Below are positions 36,778 through 46,363 of a DNA stretch of 64,000 bases, piece by piece. The stretch covers positions 124,001-188,000 of the forward strand of contig NZ_JBHSYO010000008.1 of NCBI RefSeq assembly GCF_042662685.1. Direction: 5' to 3'. Each line of letters begins with the position of its first letter. Within the stretch, counting starts at the first letter, position 1. A model generated the notes under the pieces. That model was not told the origin of the DNA, ran no database searches, and saw nothing but the letters and a program-made list of their open reading frames with translations. Made by a program: the position numbers and the translations under genes. This stretch comes from Pseudobowmanella zhangzhouensis (lineage in GTDB: Bacteria; Pseudomonadota; Gammaproteobacteria; Enterobacterales; Alteromonadaceae).

Positions 36778-37995
36778 ATGGCGACCGCATCTAAAAAACT
36801 GGATACCTTTGATTGGGCAGGTAAAAACCGTCAGGGTCAGGCAGTGAAAGGCCAGATTTCTGCATCGAGTATTATCGAGGCGAAAAACCTGCTGCGACGT
36901 CAGGGTGTGTCGACCACGAAAATTAAAAAATACGCCAAACCGTTATTTGGCAAAAATGACAAAGTCACCGCTGAAGATATTTGTGTCATGTCGCGCCAAA
37001 TCGCCACGATGCTGGCGGCCGGGGTGAGCTTGATTCAAACCATCGATATGATCGCCGATGGCCATGCCAAGCAAAGTGTGCGCAAGATGTTGACCGAAAT
37101 TGGCGCCGATGTAAAAGCCGGTAATCCCTTTGCCAGTGCGCTGCGCAAACATCCCATGCAATTTGATGATTTGTATTGCGATTTGGTCGCTACCGGTGAG
37201 CAATCCGGTGCGCTGGAAACTATCTACGACCGCCTCGCTACCTATCAGGAAAAATCCGAAGCACTCAAATCCAAAATCAAAAAGGCCATGTTCTACCCCA
37301 TTGCGGTATTGGTGGTGGCCTTTATCGTCACCACTATTCTGCTTATTTTTGTAGTGCCTCAATTTGAAGAAATTTTCGGTAACTTCGGTGCCGAGCTACC
37401 GGCCTTTACCCAGATGGTGATCGGCTTGTCGCGATTCTTACAGGATTACGGTGCCTTTATTGGTGCGGGCCTGGGCGTGGGGATATTTATGTTTATTCGC
37501 CAGTACAAGCGCTCAGCAAAATTGCGCGATGGACTGGACGCCAAGCTGCTCAAAGCACCGGTCATTGGCGAGATCTTGAAAAAAGCCGCGATTGCGCGCT
37601 TTACCCGTACCCTATCCACCACCTTTTCCGCAGGTGTGCCACTGATTAGTGCGCTGGAGTCGGCGGCAGGGGCTGCGGGCAATGCGGTGTATCGCAAGGC
37701 CATTATGTTTATGCGTAGCGAAGTATCCGCAGGTACCCAAATGCACACTGCGATGCGCGCTACCACTGTCTTTCCGGATATGGTGACGCAGATGGTTGCC
37801 ATTGGTGAAGAATCCGGTGCGGTGGATGAAATGCTGGATAAAATCGCCAACGTCTACGAGCGCGAAGTGGATGATATGGTTGATGGCTTAACCGCCCTGA
37901 TTGAGCCACTGATTATGGCGGTGTTAGGGGTCATAATCGGCGGCCTGATTATCGCCATGTACCTGCCTATCTTCCAGATGGCCAGTGTGGTGTGA
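36778..37995 (+). CDS. pilC: Type IV pilus inner-membrane platform protein PilC
   Basis: A 405-residue GspF/PilC-family protein that forms the inner-membrane platform and couples ATPase motion to pilin insertion. Two GspF domains (about 70-195 and 275-397), each with the family's A.M...G..l...l and GE.SG.L/GEESGAVDEML signatures. Three membrane segments lie near 170-195, 215-240 and 370-395. Start: ATG with GGAGAG upstream. Normally pilB lies directly before it; here only the pilA terminator separates it from pilA. Confidence 0.95.
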   Translation: MATASKKLDTFDWAGKNRQGQAVKGQISASSIIEAKNLLRRQGVSTTKIKKYAKPLFGKNDKVTAEDICVMSRQIATMLAAGVSLIQTIDMIADGHAKQSVRKMLTEIGADVKAGNPFASALRKHPMQFDDLYCDLVATGEQSGALETIYDRLATYQEKSEALKSKIKKAMFYPIAVLVVAFIVTTILLIFVVPQFEEIFGNFGAELPAFTQMVIGLSRFLQDYGAFIGAGLGVGIFMFIRQYKRSAKLRDGLDAKLLKAPVIGEILKKAAIARFTRTLSTTFSAGVPLISALESAAGAAGNAVYRKAIMFMRSEVSAGTQMHTAMRATTVFPDMVTQMVAIGEESGAVDEMLDKIANVYEREVDDMVDGLTALIEPLIMAVLGVIIGGLIIAMYLPIFQMASVV

Positions 37996-38018
37996 TAACG
38001 TCAACTCAATTCAATAGA

Positions 38019-38044
38019 CGCCCGTTTTTACGGGCGCTTTTTTT
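38019..38044 (+). terminator. Intrinsic terminator between pilC and pilD
   Basis: CGCCCG-TTTTTA-CGGGCG followed by CTTTTTTT, 16 bases before the pilD start. Some readthrough or a local promoter is needed for pilD-coaE-zapD-yacG. Confidence 0.85.
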
Positions 38045-38059
38045 ACATGGACTCGTCTG

Positions 38060-38935
38060 ATGCAAGATGTATTGGCTTTATTCGAACAACTGCCGTGGTT
38101 TTTCTACTCCCTTGTAACCATGCTTGGCTTAGTGGTGGGGAGTTTTTTAAACGTGGTGATCTATCGATTACCCATCATGCTGGAGCGTGACTGGCAGCAG
38201 CAGTATCAGCAATATTTCCACCCAGACCAAACCGCAGCGGAGCAGGAACGCTTTAATCTGATGTTTCCTGGCTCGCGCTGCCCTAAATGCCAGCATGAGA
38301 TCAAAGCCTGGCAGAATATTCCGGTTGTGAGCTGGCTTATCTTGGGACGTAAATGCGGTAACTGCCGAACCCCAATTTCGGCAAGGTATCCGGCCGTGGA
38401 GTTGTTAACCGGCATCGCTTCGTTGCTGGTCGCCTGGCACTTCGGGCCGACTCCAGCCGCAGCAGTGGCGCTGCTGTTTACCTGGTGTATGGTCGCGCTG
38501 ACTGCCATCGATATGGATAAGATGCTGTTACCAGACAATATCGTCTTGCCGTTACTTTGGGTCGGTTTGCTCGCCAGTATTCCCGGCTATTTCGTCGACA
38601 GTGCATCCGCACTGATAGGTGCCGCAGCAGGCTATCTGGTGCTTTGGAGCATTTTCTGGGGTTTTAAATTACTCACAGGCAAAGAAGGTATGGGCTATGG
38701 CGATTTCAAATTGCTTGCTGCCATCGGTGCCTTCGTAGGTTGGCAGCATCTGACCGTGGTTATTTTATTGTCTTCCGTTGTTGGGGCGATTGTGGGTACG
38801 GCCTATCTGAAACTAAGTAAACAGAGCCAGAGTAATCCGATTCCATTTGGTCCCTATCTTGCCATCGCTGGTTGGTTAACCCTGTTGTATGGAGACGTCA
38901 TCACCGAGGCCTATTGGCGCTGGTTGTTAGCATGA
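38060..38935 (+). CDS. pilD: Prepilin peptidase / N-methyltransferase PilD
   Basis: A 291-residue polytopic aspartic peptidase (A24) that cleaves prepilins and methylates the new N-terminal Phe; it normally also serves type II secretion. Zinc-binding cysteines C74-x2-C77 and C99-x2-C102 in the cytoplasmic loop. Catalytic aspartates are in TAIDMDKMLLPD and GYGDFKLLA. The stop overlaps the coaE start (ATGA). It should process PilA and any pseudopilins used to export the subtilase. Confidence 0.96.
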   Translation: MQDVLALFEQLPWFFYSLVTMLGLVVGSFLNVVIYRLPIMLERDWQQQYQQYFHPDQTAAEQERFNLMFPGSRCPKCQHEIKAWQNIPVVSWLILGRKCGNCRTPISARYPAVELLTGIASLLVAWHFGPTPAAAVALLFTWCMVALTAIDMDKMLLPDNIVLPLLWVGLLASIPGYFVDSASALIGAAAGYLVLWSIFWGFKLLTGKEGMGYGDFKLLAAIGAFVGWQHLTVVILLSSVVGAIVGTAYLKLSKQSQSNPIPFGPYLAIAGWLTLLYGDVITEAYWRWLLA

Positions 38936-39552
38936 GTCGTTACATCGTCGGTCTGACCGGCGGCATCGGCAGCGGTAAATCCAGTATTGCCACTCTATTT
39001 GCCGCCGAAGGCATTGATGTCATAGATGCCGATCAGGTCGCGCGTGATGTGGTCGCGCCGGGCACCCCCGCTCTTGCCCAAATCATTGATTACTTTGGCG
39101 CAGAATTTATTCTCGCCAATGGTGAACTGGACAGGCGCGCATTGCGTGAGCGCGTATTTAGCCATGCACAAGACAAAGCCTGGCTAAATGCCCTGCTCCA
39201 TCCTTTAATCCGCGAGGAAATGTTTAATCAGTGCCGACAGGCCCAATCACCTTACGTTGTGTTGATGGTGCCACTGTTGATTGAAAATGGTTTGCATCAG
39301 TTACTCGATCGCATATTGGTGGTCGATGTTCCCGAAGACATTCAGCGCCAACGGGCGATGGCAAGGGACAATGCTACAGATAGCCAGATAGATGCGATTA
39401 TGCAGGCTCAACTGTCACGTCAGGCTCGTTTGCAGCAGGCAGACGATATCATCGACAATAGTCAACCATTGACCGAAGTTTCACAGCAAGTTATTGAATT
39501 ACATCGGCAATATTGTCACTATGCGGAGCAGAAAACTTGCAAATCCTGTTAA
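38932..39552 (+). CDS. coaE: Dephospho-CoA kinase
   Basis: A 206-residue P-loop kinase for the last step of coenzyme A synthesis. The Walker A motif GLTGGIGSGKSS is at residues 7-18; DADQVARDVV and the LID-region motif VPLLIEN follow. The frame is open from 38872, but the ATG at 38932, which overlaps the pilD stop, gives the family's N-terminus. Its place in the pilD-coaE-zapD-yacG series is conserved. Confidence 0.96.
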   Translation: MSRYIVGLTGGIGSGKSSIATLFAAEGIDVIDADQVARDVVAPGTPALAQIIDYFGAEFILANGELDRRALRERVFSHAQDKAWLNALLHPLIREEMFNQCRQAQSPYVVLMVPLLIENGLHQLLDRILVVDVPEDIQRQRAMARDNATDSQIDAIMQAQLSRQARLQQADDIIDNSQPLTEVSQQVIELHRQYCHYAEQKTCKSC

Positions 39553-39593
39553 GTTGCGCTGTAGTTGCGCAGTACCGTTAACCTGAGAGTCTT

Positions 39594-40346
39594 ATGTCAC
39601 TGGCTGTTTATGAATTTCCGCTCAATGAAAAAGTGCGCACCTATTTGCGCTTAGAGCAGTCATTCAATCAGTTGTTCCAATGCGAACAGATGCAGCAGGA
39701 CTGGCAGTTTATCGGTTTTTTCGAATCACTATTTACCCTTTTAGACTTGCTCGAACGGGTGGATATCCGCACCGATATCCTGCGTGATATCGAGATCCAC
39801 GAACGTAATCTGGTGCACTGGTCTCGCCACCCCAACATCGACAACGACGCATTGCAGGCCACGCTAAAACAAATCGTCAACCTGCGTGACAAGCTCAAAG
39901 CGGCACGCAAACTGGGTACCAGCCTCAAAGAAGACAAGTTTTTGGCGTCCATTCGCCAACGCTTCTCGATCCCCGGCGCGACCTGTAGTTTCGATCTGCC
40001 AAGCCTGCACTTCTGGTTAAAGCAACCATTGCAGCAGCTGCATCAGGACGTACAAAAATGGCTTAACGAATTTACCCTGATCCGTGACGCCATCAGCATT
40101 ACCCTGTCGTTTTTGCGCGAACGCGGCCGGTTTGTCGACACCAGTGCTGAAAAAGGATTTTTTCAGGGGGTGGCAGACAGCAAAAATGAATTAATCCGTA
40201 TTGAGTGCCACACCGATCAGGGTTATTACCCCACATTAAGCGGTAACAAATACCGCTACGCCATTCGCTTTTTCCGCTTCGCCCCGCAGCAAGAGGGTGT
40301 TGTTACACAGGAACAGGATGTAAACTTCCGCCTCGCTTGTTGTTAG
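39594..40346 (+). CDS. zapD: Cell division protein ZapD
   Basis: A 250-residue FtsZ-associated protein (DUF1342/YacF family) that bundles FtsZ filaments at the division ring. Recognised from YEFPLNEKVRTYLRLEQ at the N-terminus, the LRDIEIHE segment and the basic RIECHTDQGYYPTLSGNKYRYAIRFF region. Length is as in E. coli (247). It sits between coaE and yacG. Confidence 0.95.
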   Translation: MSLAVYEFPLNEKVRTYLRLEQSFNQLFQCEQMQQDWQFIGFFESLFTLLDLLERVDIRTDILRDIEIHERNLVHWSRHPNIDNDALQATLKQIVNLRDKLKAARKLGTSLKEDKFLASIRQRFSIPGATCSFDLPSLHFWLKQPLQQLHQDVQKWLNEFTLIRDAISITLSFLRERGRFVDTSAEKGFFQGVADSKNELIRIECHTDQGYYPTLSGNKYRYAIRFFRFAPQQEGVVTQEQDVNFRLACC

Positions 40347-40355
40347 GAGGTCTGC

Positions 40356-40598
40356 ATGCCGTTAACTGTCCAATGTCCGCAATGTAAAAAAGCGGTTGAG
40401 TGGAGCGCTCAAAGCCCGTTTCGTCCGTTTTGTAGTAAGCGTTGTCAATTGATTGATTTGGGCGAATGGGCCGCTGAAGAAAAGGCCATTCCCTGTGGTG
40501 CTAATCAGGATGCCGAAACCAGCGAACTGCCGAATATTGATATCGAAGATATTGAAGCCCTGCTCGCCAAACAGGAACAGGACTTCTTTAAGTCTTAA
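40356..40598 (+). CDS. yacG: DNA gyrase inhibitor YacG (zinc-binding)
   Basis: An 80-residue zinc-ribbon protein that binds the GyrB C-terminal region and inhibits gyrase. Zinc ligands C7-x2-C10 and C26-x3-C30, followed by QLIDLGEWA. The acidic C-terminal half (DIEDIEALLAKQEQDFF) is somewhat longer than in E. coli. GGAGG precedes the ATG. The stop overlaps the stop of the convergent gene by four bases. Confidence 0.94.
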   Translation: MPLTVQCPQCKKAVEWSAQSPFRPFCSKRCQLIDLGEWAAEEKAIPCGANQDAETSELPNIDIEDIEALLAKQEQDFFKS

Positions 40599-41008
40599 CT
40601 GGAAAAAGGTGACAGCGCCTTCGAGACATCAAAGCCTGCGTTGCGGGCGCGTTTTATCACCTCATCCACAGGCTCGCCGGCCGCCACCGAGCAAAGCGCC
40701 CACATAATGGTAGAGCGATTGCCACTACGACAGTAAATCAGGGTCAGTTTGGAAGTTTTAAGTGCGTGGCTCATGGTGCGGATGTGAGTGGCTGTTATAT
40801 CGCTGCTCACGATCGGCACATACAGGCATGACATCCCATACTTATCTGCCTCACTGGCAATCTGTTCGTAGCCGGGTTGGTCTTCAACTTCACCATCCGG
40901 GCGATTACACACTATGTGCCCAAAGCCCATTTCCGCCAGGCGCGCCACATGCTCTTTGTTGATCTGTCCACTCACATACACAAAATCGTCTAATTGTTTT
41001 AGTTCCAT
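40595..41008 (-). CDS. TIGR01244 / beta-lactamase-hydrolase-like phosphatase-fold protein
   Basis: A 137-residue single domain of the BLH (DUF442) family, a dual-specificity-phosphatase-like fold with a rhodanese-like active-site loop C93-RSGN-R98. In some bacteria a related domain is fused to a persulfide dioxygenase and linked to sulfide handling; here it stands alone. Other motifs: YVSGQI and HIVCNRPDGE. It is convergent with yacG and 19 bases downstream of glgA, so it may be read from the glycogen operon. Activity is unproven. Confidence 0.85.
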   Translation of the reverse strand: MELKQLDDFVYVSGQINKEHVARLAEMGFGHIVCNRPDGEVEDQPGYEQIASEADKYGMSCLYVPIVSSDITATHIRTMSHALKTSKLTLIYCRSGNRSTIMWALCSVAAGEPVDEVIKRARNAGFDVSKALSPFSS

Positions 41009-41026
41009 GTGCCTGACTCCCGATAA

Positions 41027-42607
41027 CTAGCTGAATTTATATAGCTTTTTAGTATATTGTGCAGCACTTTTGGCCCATGAAAATCGCTTGGCCCTGGCCG
41101 CTTTGGCAATTTTCTGCCAGCCTGATGTGCCATACAGACGTAACGCCTCGTCCAGTTTAACCAGCAAGTCGGCCGCTTGCTCTGCGAGATCGTCGCCGCC
41201 AAACACAAAGCCAGACTTAGCGTGTTCAACCGTGTCTTGTAAGCCACCCACGCCATGCACCAGGCAGGGCTGACCGGCACGCATCGCCAGCATCTGACTG
41301 ATGCCGCAGGGTTCAAATGAGCTGGGCATCAGGAATAATTGCCCATGCTGATACAACCAGGCGGAAAGCTCTTCGTCATATCCATTTAAGAACAATAGAT
41401 TCTCATGTCTGGCCGCCACCTTGCGAAATACCTCAGCCAGATGCGGATCACCGCTGCCCAGCAACATCAACCGCGCCGAAGCAGAGTGCGTGGCTAATCT
41501 GCTCAGCACAGCATCGATCAACAAGCCACCTTGTGGCATGGGTTGACGCAGTAATAACATTTTCTGATCAGTCAGACGCCCCACCGAGGTCAATAAAAAG
41601 TCAGGTTGCAGGCTTTGCTGCTGCATGGCACTGATGCGCCGGCTGGCGATAAAATCTTGCGATGGCGTATGCACTTTATTGCCCTGCCAGCCGATCAGCA
41701 CGCTATCCGCTAATCGTAAAAATGCGGCGAAGCAGGCGTCCAACGGCGCATCTTTACCCGGGTATTCACAACCATTCAAAATACCAAACAGACTGCGTTT
41801 ACGTGCCTTTGCCTGCAGATCAGCCTCCAGCCCCTCGCCACCAAAAAAGCCTTGCTCCGGACGTGAGGCCAGCAGTACCTCTTTGGCATAGGTCGGTGAC
41901 ACCAGATGCACCCGATCACTCAGTACAATGCCGGCACGCATGGGGTTTACACAATTGGGATAGCGCGGGTCGCAAATTTGCTGATATTGCTCACTACTTA
42001 ATTCATTGAGTAAATCCGGATACCAGCCAGCCAGTGAAGAGCTATCACCACTGATGGGGCGAATGCCCTGCAAGGCTAGGTTATGGATGCTGTATACCGC
42101 CGGGATGAGTTGTAGCGGCGCGTAACGGCGCTGACAGCTGCGTAGCATGGCAAAAAAGCCGGTATGCCAGTCGTGTAAATGCAACACATCCGGTAACGGA
42201 ATGACCTGCTGCAGTAATGCTTCTGCGCTTGCGGCGCAAAACAGTGCAAAACGTGAGGCATCGGCGGCGAAAGGCTGATCCCCACCGTCGGTATAGATTT
42301 TCTGCTCTGGATCATCCCAGCTTGGATGTTCGAACAAATAGAGCCAACACTCACTATGGGCAGGGTGCGGTGCCCGGAACAAACTGACTTCGGTCACGCC
42401 ACCAGCAAAGGGTACGGACAGCGTTGCCAGCAATTTTGCATGAGTCTGCGCCACCAGATGCCCATAGCCTGGCATCGCCACGTCCGCACAAACATTCTGA
42501 GTCAATAATGCACCGGGTAAATCCCTGATAACATCTGCCATGCCGCCGACCTTTGCACCTTTCAGTGCGCCGTTTTCAGCGGCCAGCATCAGTACCCTTT
42601 TCGTCAT
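41027..42607 (-). CDS. glgA: Glycogen synthase GlgA
   Basis: A 526-residue GT5 glycosyltransferase that adds glucose from ADP-glucose to alpha-1,4-glucan. The N-terminal ADP-glucose motif is present as KVGGMADV (about 16-24). The C-terminal catalytic part has SSFEPCGISQMLAMRAG and the VGGLQDTV element. It is last in the malQ-glgB-glgX-glgP-glgC-glgA operon, and its ATG overlaps the glgC stop (TAATG). Confidence 0.93.
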   Translation of the reverse strand: MTKRVLMLAAENGALKGAKVGGMADVIRDLPGALLTQNVCADVAMPGYGHLVAQTHAKLLATLSVPFAGGVTEVSLFRAPHPAHSECWLYLFEHPSWDDPEQKIYTDGGDQPFAADASRFALFCAASAEALLQQVIPLPDVLHLHDWHTGFFAMLRSCQRRYAPLQLIPAVYSIHNLALQGIRPISGDSSSLAGWYPDLLNELSSEQYQQICDPRYPNCVNPMRAGIVLSDRVHLVSPTYAKEVLLASRPEQGFFGGEGLEADLQAKARKRSLFGILNGCEYPGKDAPLDACFAAFLRLADSVLIGWQGNKVHTPSQDFIASRRISAMQQQSLQPDFLLTSVGRLTDQKMLLLRQPMPQGGLLIDAVLSRLATHSASARLMLLGSGDPHLAEVFRKVAARHENLLFLNGYDEELSAWLYQHGQLFLMPSSFEPCGISQMLAMRAGQPCLVHGVGGLQDTVEHAKSGFVFGGDDLAEQAADLLVKLDEALRLYGTSGWQKIAKAARAKRFSWAKSAAQYTKKLYKFS

Positions 42608-43875
42608 TAATCGTATCCTACTGGCAGACCAAGCATTTCACGGGTGACCAATACCACGCCTTTATCGGTTACCCGGAAGCCGCGTGCACGATCGTGATCG
42701 TGGTCATAACCGATGGTGGTGCCTTCCGGGATCACGCAGCCGCGATCCAAGATGGCCTTTTTAATTTTGCAGTGCCTAAGTACTGTTACGTCCGGCAAAA
42801 TCACTGAGTCTTCCACATCGCTGTAGGAACAGACTTCAACGTTATTAAACAACACACTGTGGTTGACCCGCGAGCCTGAAATAATACAGCCACCCGACAC
42901 CATGGAGTCGGTCGCCATACCGCGACGGCCATCATCGTTAAACACAAACTTGGCCGGCGGTAGTTGCGCCTGATAGGTCCAGATTGGCCAGCGTTGATCA
43001 TACATATTTAACGCTGGTAATGGCGCCAGCAGTTCCATATTTGCCAGCCAGAAAGAATCCAGCGTGCCCACATCGCGCCAGTAGGCTTGTTCGTTAGCCA
43101 GCGTGCTTCTGAACGGATAAGCGTAGACTTCGTGCGTTTTGATAATCGACGGAATAATGTCCTTGCCGAAATCCCGCTCCGAACCGGCTTTTGCCGCATC
43201 TTTTTTCAACTGGTCAAACAGAAACTCAGTGTTGAACACATAGTTCCCCATGGACGCCAGGCACATGCCCGGATTATTCGGGAGCGGCTTGGGATTGGCT
43301 GGTTTTTCTTCAAAACCAATCACCTTATTGTTCTCGTCAACTTCCATTACACCAAATGCGCCAGCGGCCTCTGCTAGCGGTACTTCTAAACAGGACACCG
43401 TCATATCCGCACCGGATTGCTCATGGGCAGCCAGCATATGGCCATAATCCATGCGGTAAACATGGTCACCGGATAACACCATGACAAATTTAGGGATTTC
43501 ATGGCGGATAATATCGATATTCTGAAACACCGCATCAGCCGTGCCCTGATACCAGTTGTCCGAATAACGTTGTGAGGCGGGCAATATCTCCACGGACTCG
43601 CCCAGTTCCTTTTTGAAATGTCCCCAGCCCCGCATGATATGGCGAATCAATGAGTGAGACTTGTATTGGGTCACCACCCCAATCCGGCGAATACCACTGT
43701 TTACGCAATTAGACAGCGGAAAATCGATGATGCGAAACTTGCCACCGAAATACAGCGCGGGTTTAGCCCGCCAATCGGTTAATTCATGCAAACGCGATCC
43801 CCGCCCTCCGGCCAGGATTAGCGCATAGGTATCACGGGTTAAGTTACTGATATAACGTGGCGATTGTGCAGACAT
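42607..43875 (-). CDS. glgC: Glucose-1-phosphate adenylyltransferase GlgC
   Basis: A 422-residue ADP-glucose pyrophosphorylase, the committed and usually allosterically controlled step of glycogen synthesis. N-terminal nucleotide motif LILAGGRGSRLHELT, the KPALYFGGKFRIIDF region with the activator/substrate lysine, GTADAVFQN, and a C-terminal left-handed beta-helix with hexapeptide repeats. It lies between glgP and glgA in the operon. Confidence 0.96.
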   Translation of the reverse strand: MSAQSPRYISNLTRDTYALILAGGRGSRLHELTDWRAKPALYFGGKFRIIDFPLSNCVNSGIRRIGVVTQYKSHSLIRHIMRGWGHFKKELGESVEILPASQRYSDNWYQGTADAVFQNIDIIRHEIPKFVMVLSGDHVYRMDYGHMLAAHEQSGADMTVSCLEVPLAEAAGAFGVMEVDENNKVIGFEEKPANPKPLPNNPGMCLASMGNYVFNTEFLFDQLKKDAAKAGSERDFGKDIIPSIIKTHEVYAYPFRSTLANEQAYWRDVGTLDSFWLANMELLAPLPALNMYDQRWPIWTYQAQLPPAKFVFNDDGRRGMATDSMVSGGCIISGSRVNHSVLFNNVEVCSYSDVEDSVILPDVTVLRHCKIKKAILDRGCVIPEGTTIGYDHDHDRARGFRVTDKGVVLVTREMLGLPVGYD

Positions 43876-43915
43876 AGAGTTCGATCCCTGGTTACTGACT
43901 TAACTTGGTGGCGCG

Positions 43916-46363
43916 CTAGGCACGCCAAATCTCATCACGGTATCCGGCAATAGTGACATCGCTGGAAAAACGACCACTGGCAGCGGTATTCAGAATACTC
44001 ATCCGATACCAGTGGGCGGGTTGCTGATATGCCGCAGCCACCGCCTGCTGTGCAGAGCAATAGGCATCAAAATCCGCGGCAGTCATCCATTGATCGTATG
44101 GATCACGAATGGCTCCGATGATGTGGTCAAAAATGCCCGGCTCGAGCAAATTAAAATGGCCACTTTCCAGCAATTGCATTACGCCTGATAACGCCGCCGA
44201 ATTATTTATTATCTCGTTGGGACGGTAATCTTTGCGCTGCTCAGCCACTTCGGCTGCGGTTAACCCAAACAGGAAGAAGTTCTCTTCACCCACTTCTTCG
44301 AGCATTTCAATATTGGCACCATCCAGTGTGCCAATGGTCAACGCCCCGTTCATCATAAACTTCATATTGCCAGTACCCGAGGCCTCTTTACCAGCGGTAG
44401 ATATCTGCTCGGACAAGTCGGTACCCGGCGCAATCTTTTCCATAGCACTGACGTTATAGTTGGGTAAAAACACCATACGTAACCAAGGCGCCATATTTTT
44501 ATCACTATTGACCATGTGCGCGACATTGTTGGCCAGCTTAATAATTTGCTTTGCCATGGCGTACCCCGGCGCAGCCTTGCCGCCAATCAATACACAGCGC
44601 GGTACCATGCCGTCCGTATCGCCACGGCAGATGCGGTCATACAGATGAATCACATGCAGGATATTCAGCAACTGGCGTTTATATTCGTGAATCCGCTTTA
44701 CCTGCACATCGAATAACATACTGTTATCGAATTCCACACCGGTTTCACGCTTAATCAGACGCGCAAGCCGCGCCTTATTCTGACGCTTGATCGCCGCCCA
44801 TTGCTTTACAAATGCCACATCATCGGCGAACTGACGCAGCTGGCTAAGCTGTGGCAAATCCGTCACCCACTGGTCGCCGATTTTCTGCGTGATCAACTCA
44901 CTCAATCCCGGATTACACATGGCCAGCCAACGGCGGGGCGTTACACCATTGGTACGGTTATTAAACTTCTCCGGCCACAGTTGATAAAAGTCCTTGAACA
45001 GCCCCTGTTTGAGGAGTTCGGTGTGTAATCCTGCCACGCCATTCACACTAAAACTGCCGACAATCGCCAGATAAGCCATACGTACATACTGTTCATGGCC
45101 TTCCTCAATAATCGACAGAGTACGTAACTTGTGATGATCACCCGGCCACAACTGCGCCACCTTATCCAGATAGCGCGCATTGATCTCATAAATGATTTCG
45201 AGAATTCTCGGCAAAATATTACCTAACATCCGCACCGGCCAACGCTCCAGTGCCTCAGGTAACAGGGTGTGATTGGTGTAGGCCATACAGGACGTAGTAA
45301 TGTCCCATGCCTCATCCCACTCCAGCCCATGCACATCCACCAGCAAGCGCATCAGTTCAGGCACGGCAATGCTCGGGTGGGTATCGTTTAGCTGCATCAC
45401 GTTATATTCGGCGAAACGGCTGAAATCTTCCCCGAATGCATTAACCCAGTTTTTTAACAGGTCCTGTAAGCTGGCAGATGACAGAAAGTACTGCTGACGC
45501 AGACGCAACTCTTTGCCGTTTTCACTGGCGTCGTTGGGGTACAGCACCATGGTGATCTGCTCTGCCAGATTTTTACGCGCCACCGCCTCGGCATAGTCGC
45601 CCTGGTTAAATTCGCTTAAATCGAAATCATCGGTGGCTTCGGCTTTCCACAAACGCAGGGTGTTAACCCGCTGATTCCGGTAGCCGGGTATCGGCATATC
45701 GTAAGCCACCGCGAGCACATCCTGAGTATCTACCCAGGCAATATGTCGCCGGCCTTTTTTATCCAGATAGGTTTCGGTACGACCATAAAACGGTACATTC
45801 ACATTATGGCTGTTAACCCGTACCTCCCACGGATTGCCCATGCGCAACCATTTATCCGGCATTTCCTGCTGATAACCATCCGCGATGCGTTGCATAAACA
45901 TGCCGTACTCATAGCGGATCCCATAGCCTGTCGCGGCAATATCCATAGTCGCGCAACTGTCCATAAAACACGCAGCCAGGCGACCCAAGCCACCATTACC
46001 CAGGCCTGCGTCATGTTCCTGCTCCTGAATCTCTTCCAGATCGATAGCCAATTGATTAAGTGATTGGCGACATTCATCGGTCAGATCCAGACACAGCAAC
46101 ATATTGCCCAACGCTCTACCCATCAGAAACTCCAGTGACAAATAGGCCACCTGTTTCTTCTGATAACTCAGATCCTGGCGCCGGGTGCTACGCCAGTGCT
46201 CAAACAGCTGCTCTTTCACGCTCAAAGCCAACGCATAATACAAATCGCCCGGCACTTTCTCATCACGACTCAGCCAGTTACGAATATGGCGCTCAAAATT
46301 GGCGGCTAACGACTCACAGGGTTCACAATTGCCCTGGCGAATTGGCGCACTTTCGCTACTCAT
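43916..46363 (-). CDS. glgP: Glycogen/alpha-glucan phosphorylase GlgP
   Basis: An 815-residue GT35 phosphorylase that releases glucose-1-phosphate from glycogen chain ends. The PLP site EASGTGNMKFMMNGALTIG is intact, and LGNGGLGRLAACFMDS near residue 120 is typical. No eukaryote-type regulatory extension. Its start overlaps the end of glgX by eight bases. Placing breakdown (GlgP, GlgX) and synthesis (GlgB, C, A) genes in one operon implies allosteric rather than transcriptional separation of the two directions. Confidence 0.96.
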   Translation of the reverse strand: MSSESAPIRQGNCEPCESLAANFERHIRNWLSRDEKVPGDLYYALALSVKEQLFEHWRSTRRQDLSYQKKQVAYLSLEFLMGRALGNMLLCLDLTDECRQSLNQLAIDLEEIQEQEHDAGLGNGGLGRLAACFMDSCATMDIAATGYGIRYEYGMFMQRIADGYQQEMPDKWLRMGNPWEVRVNSHNVNVPFYGRTETYLDKKGRRHIAWVDTQDVLAVAYDMPIPGYRNQRVNTLRLWKAEATDDFDLSEFNQGDYAEAVARKNLAEQITMVLYPNDASENGKELRLRQQYFLSSASLQDLLKNWVNAFGEDFSRFAEYNVMQLNDTHPSIAVPELMRLLVDVHGLEWDEAWDITTSCMAYTNHTLLPEALERWPVRMLGNILPRILEIIYEINARYLDKVAQLWPGDHHKLRTLSIIEEGHEQYVRMAYLAIVGSFSVNGVAGLHTELLKQGLFKDFYQLWPEKFNNRTNGVTPRRWLAMCNPGLSELITQKIGDQWVTDLPQLSQLRQFADDVAFVKQWAAIKRQNKARLARLIKRETGVEFDNSMLFDVQVKRIHEYKRQLLNILHVIHLYDRICRGDTDGMVPRCVLIGGKAAPGYAMAKQIIKLANNVAHMVNSDKNMAPWLRMVFLPNYNVSAMEKIAPGTDLSEQISTAGKEASGTGNMKFMMNGALTIGTLDGANIEMLEEVGEENFFLFGLTAAEVAEQRKDYRPNEIINNSAALSGVMQLLESGHFNLLEPGIFDHIIGAIRDPYDQWMTAADFDAYCSAQQAVAAAYQQPAHWYRMSILNTAASGRFSSDVTIAGYRDEIWRA

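Noticed and set aside
36215..36790. A 191-residue reading frame opposite pilA
   Set aside because: It covers pilA and its terminator antisense, is Ser/Cys-rich and has no recognisable motif.
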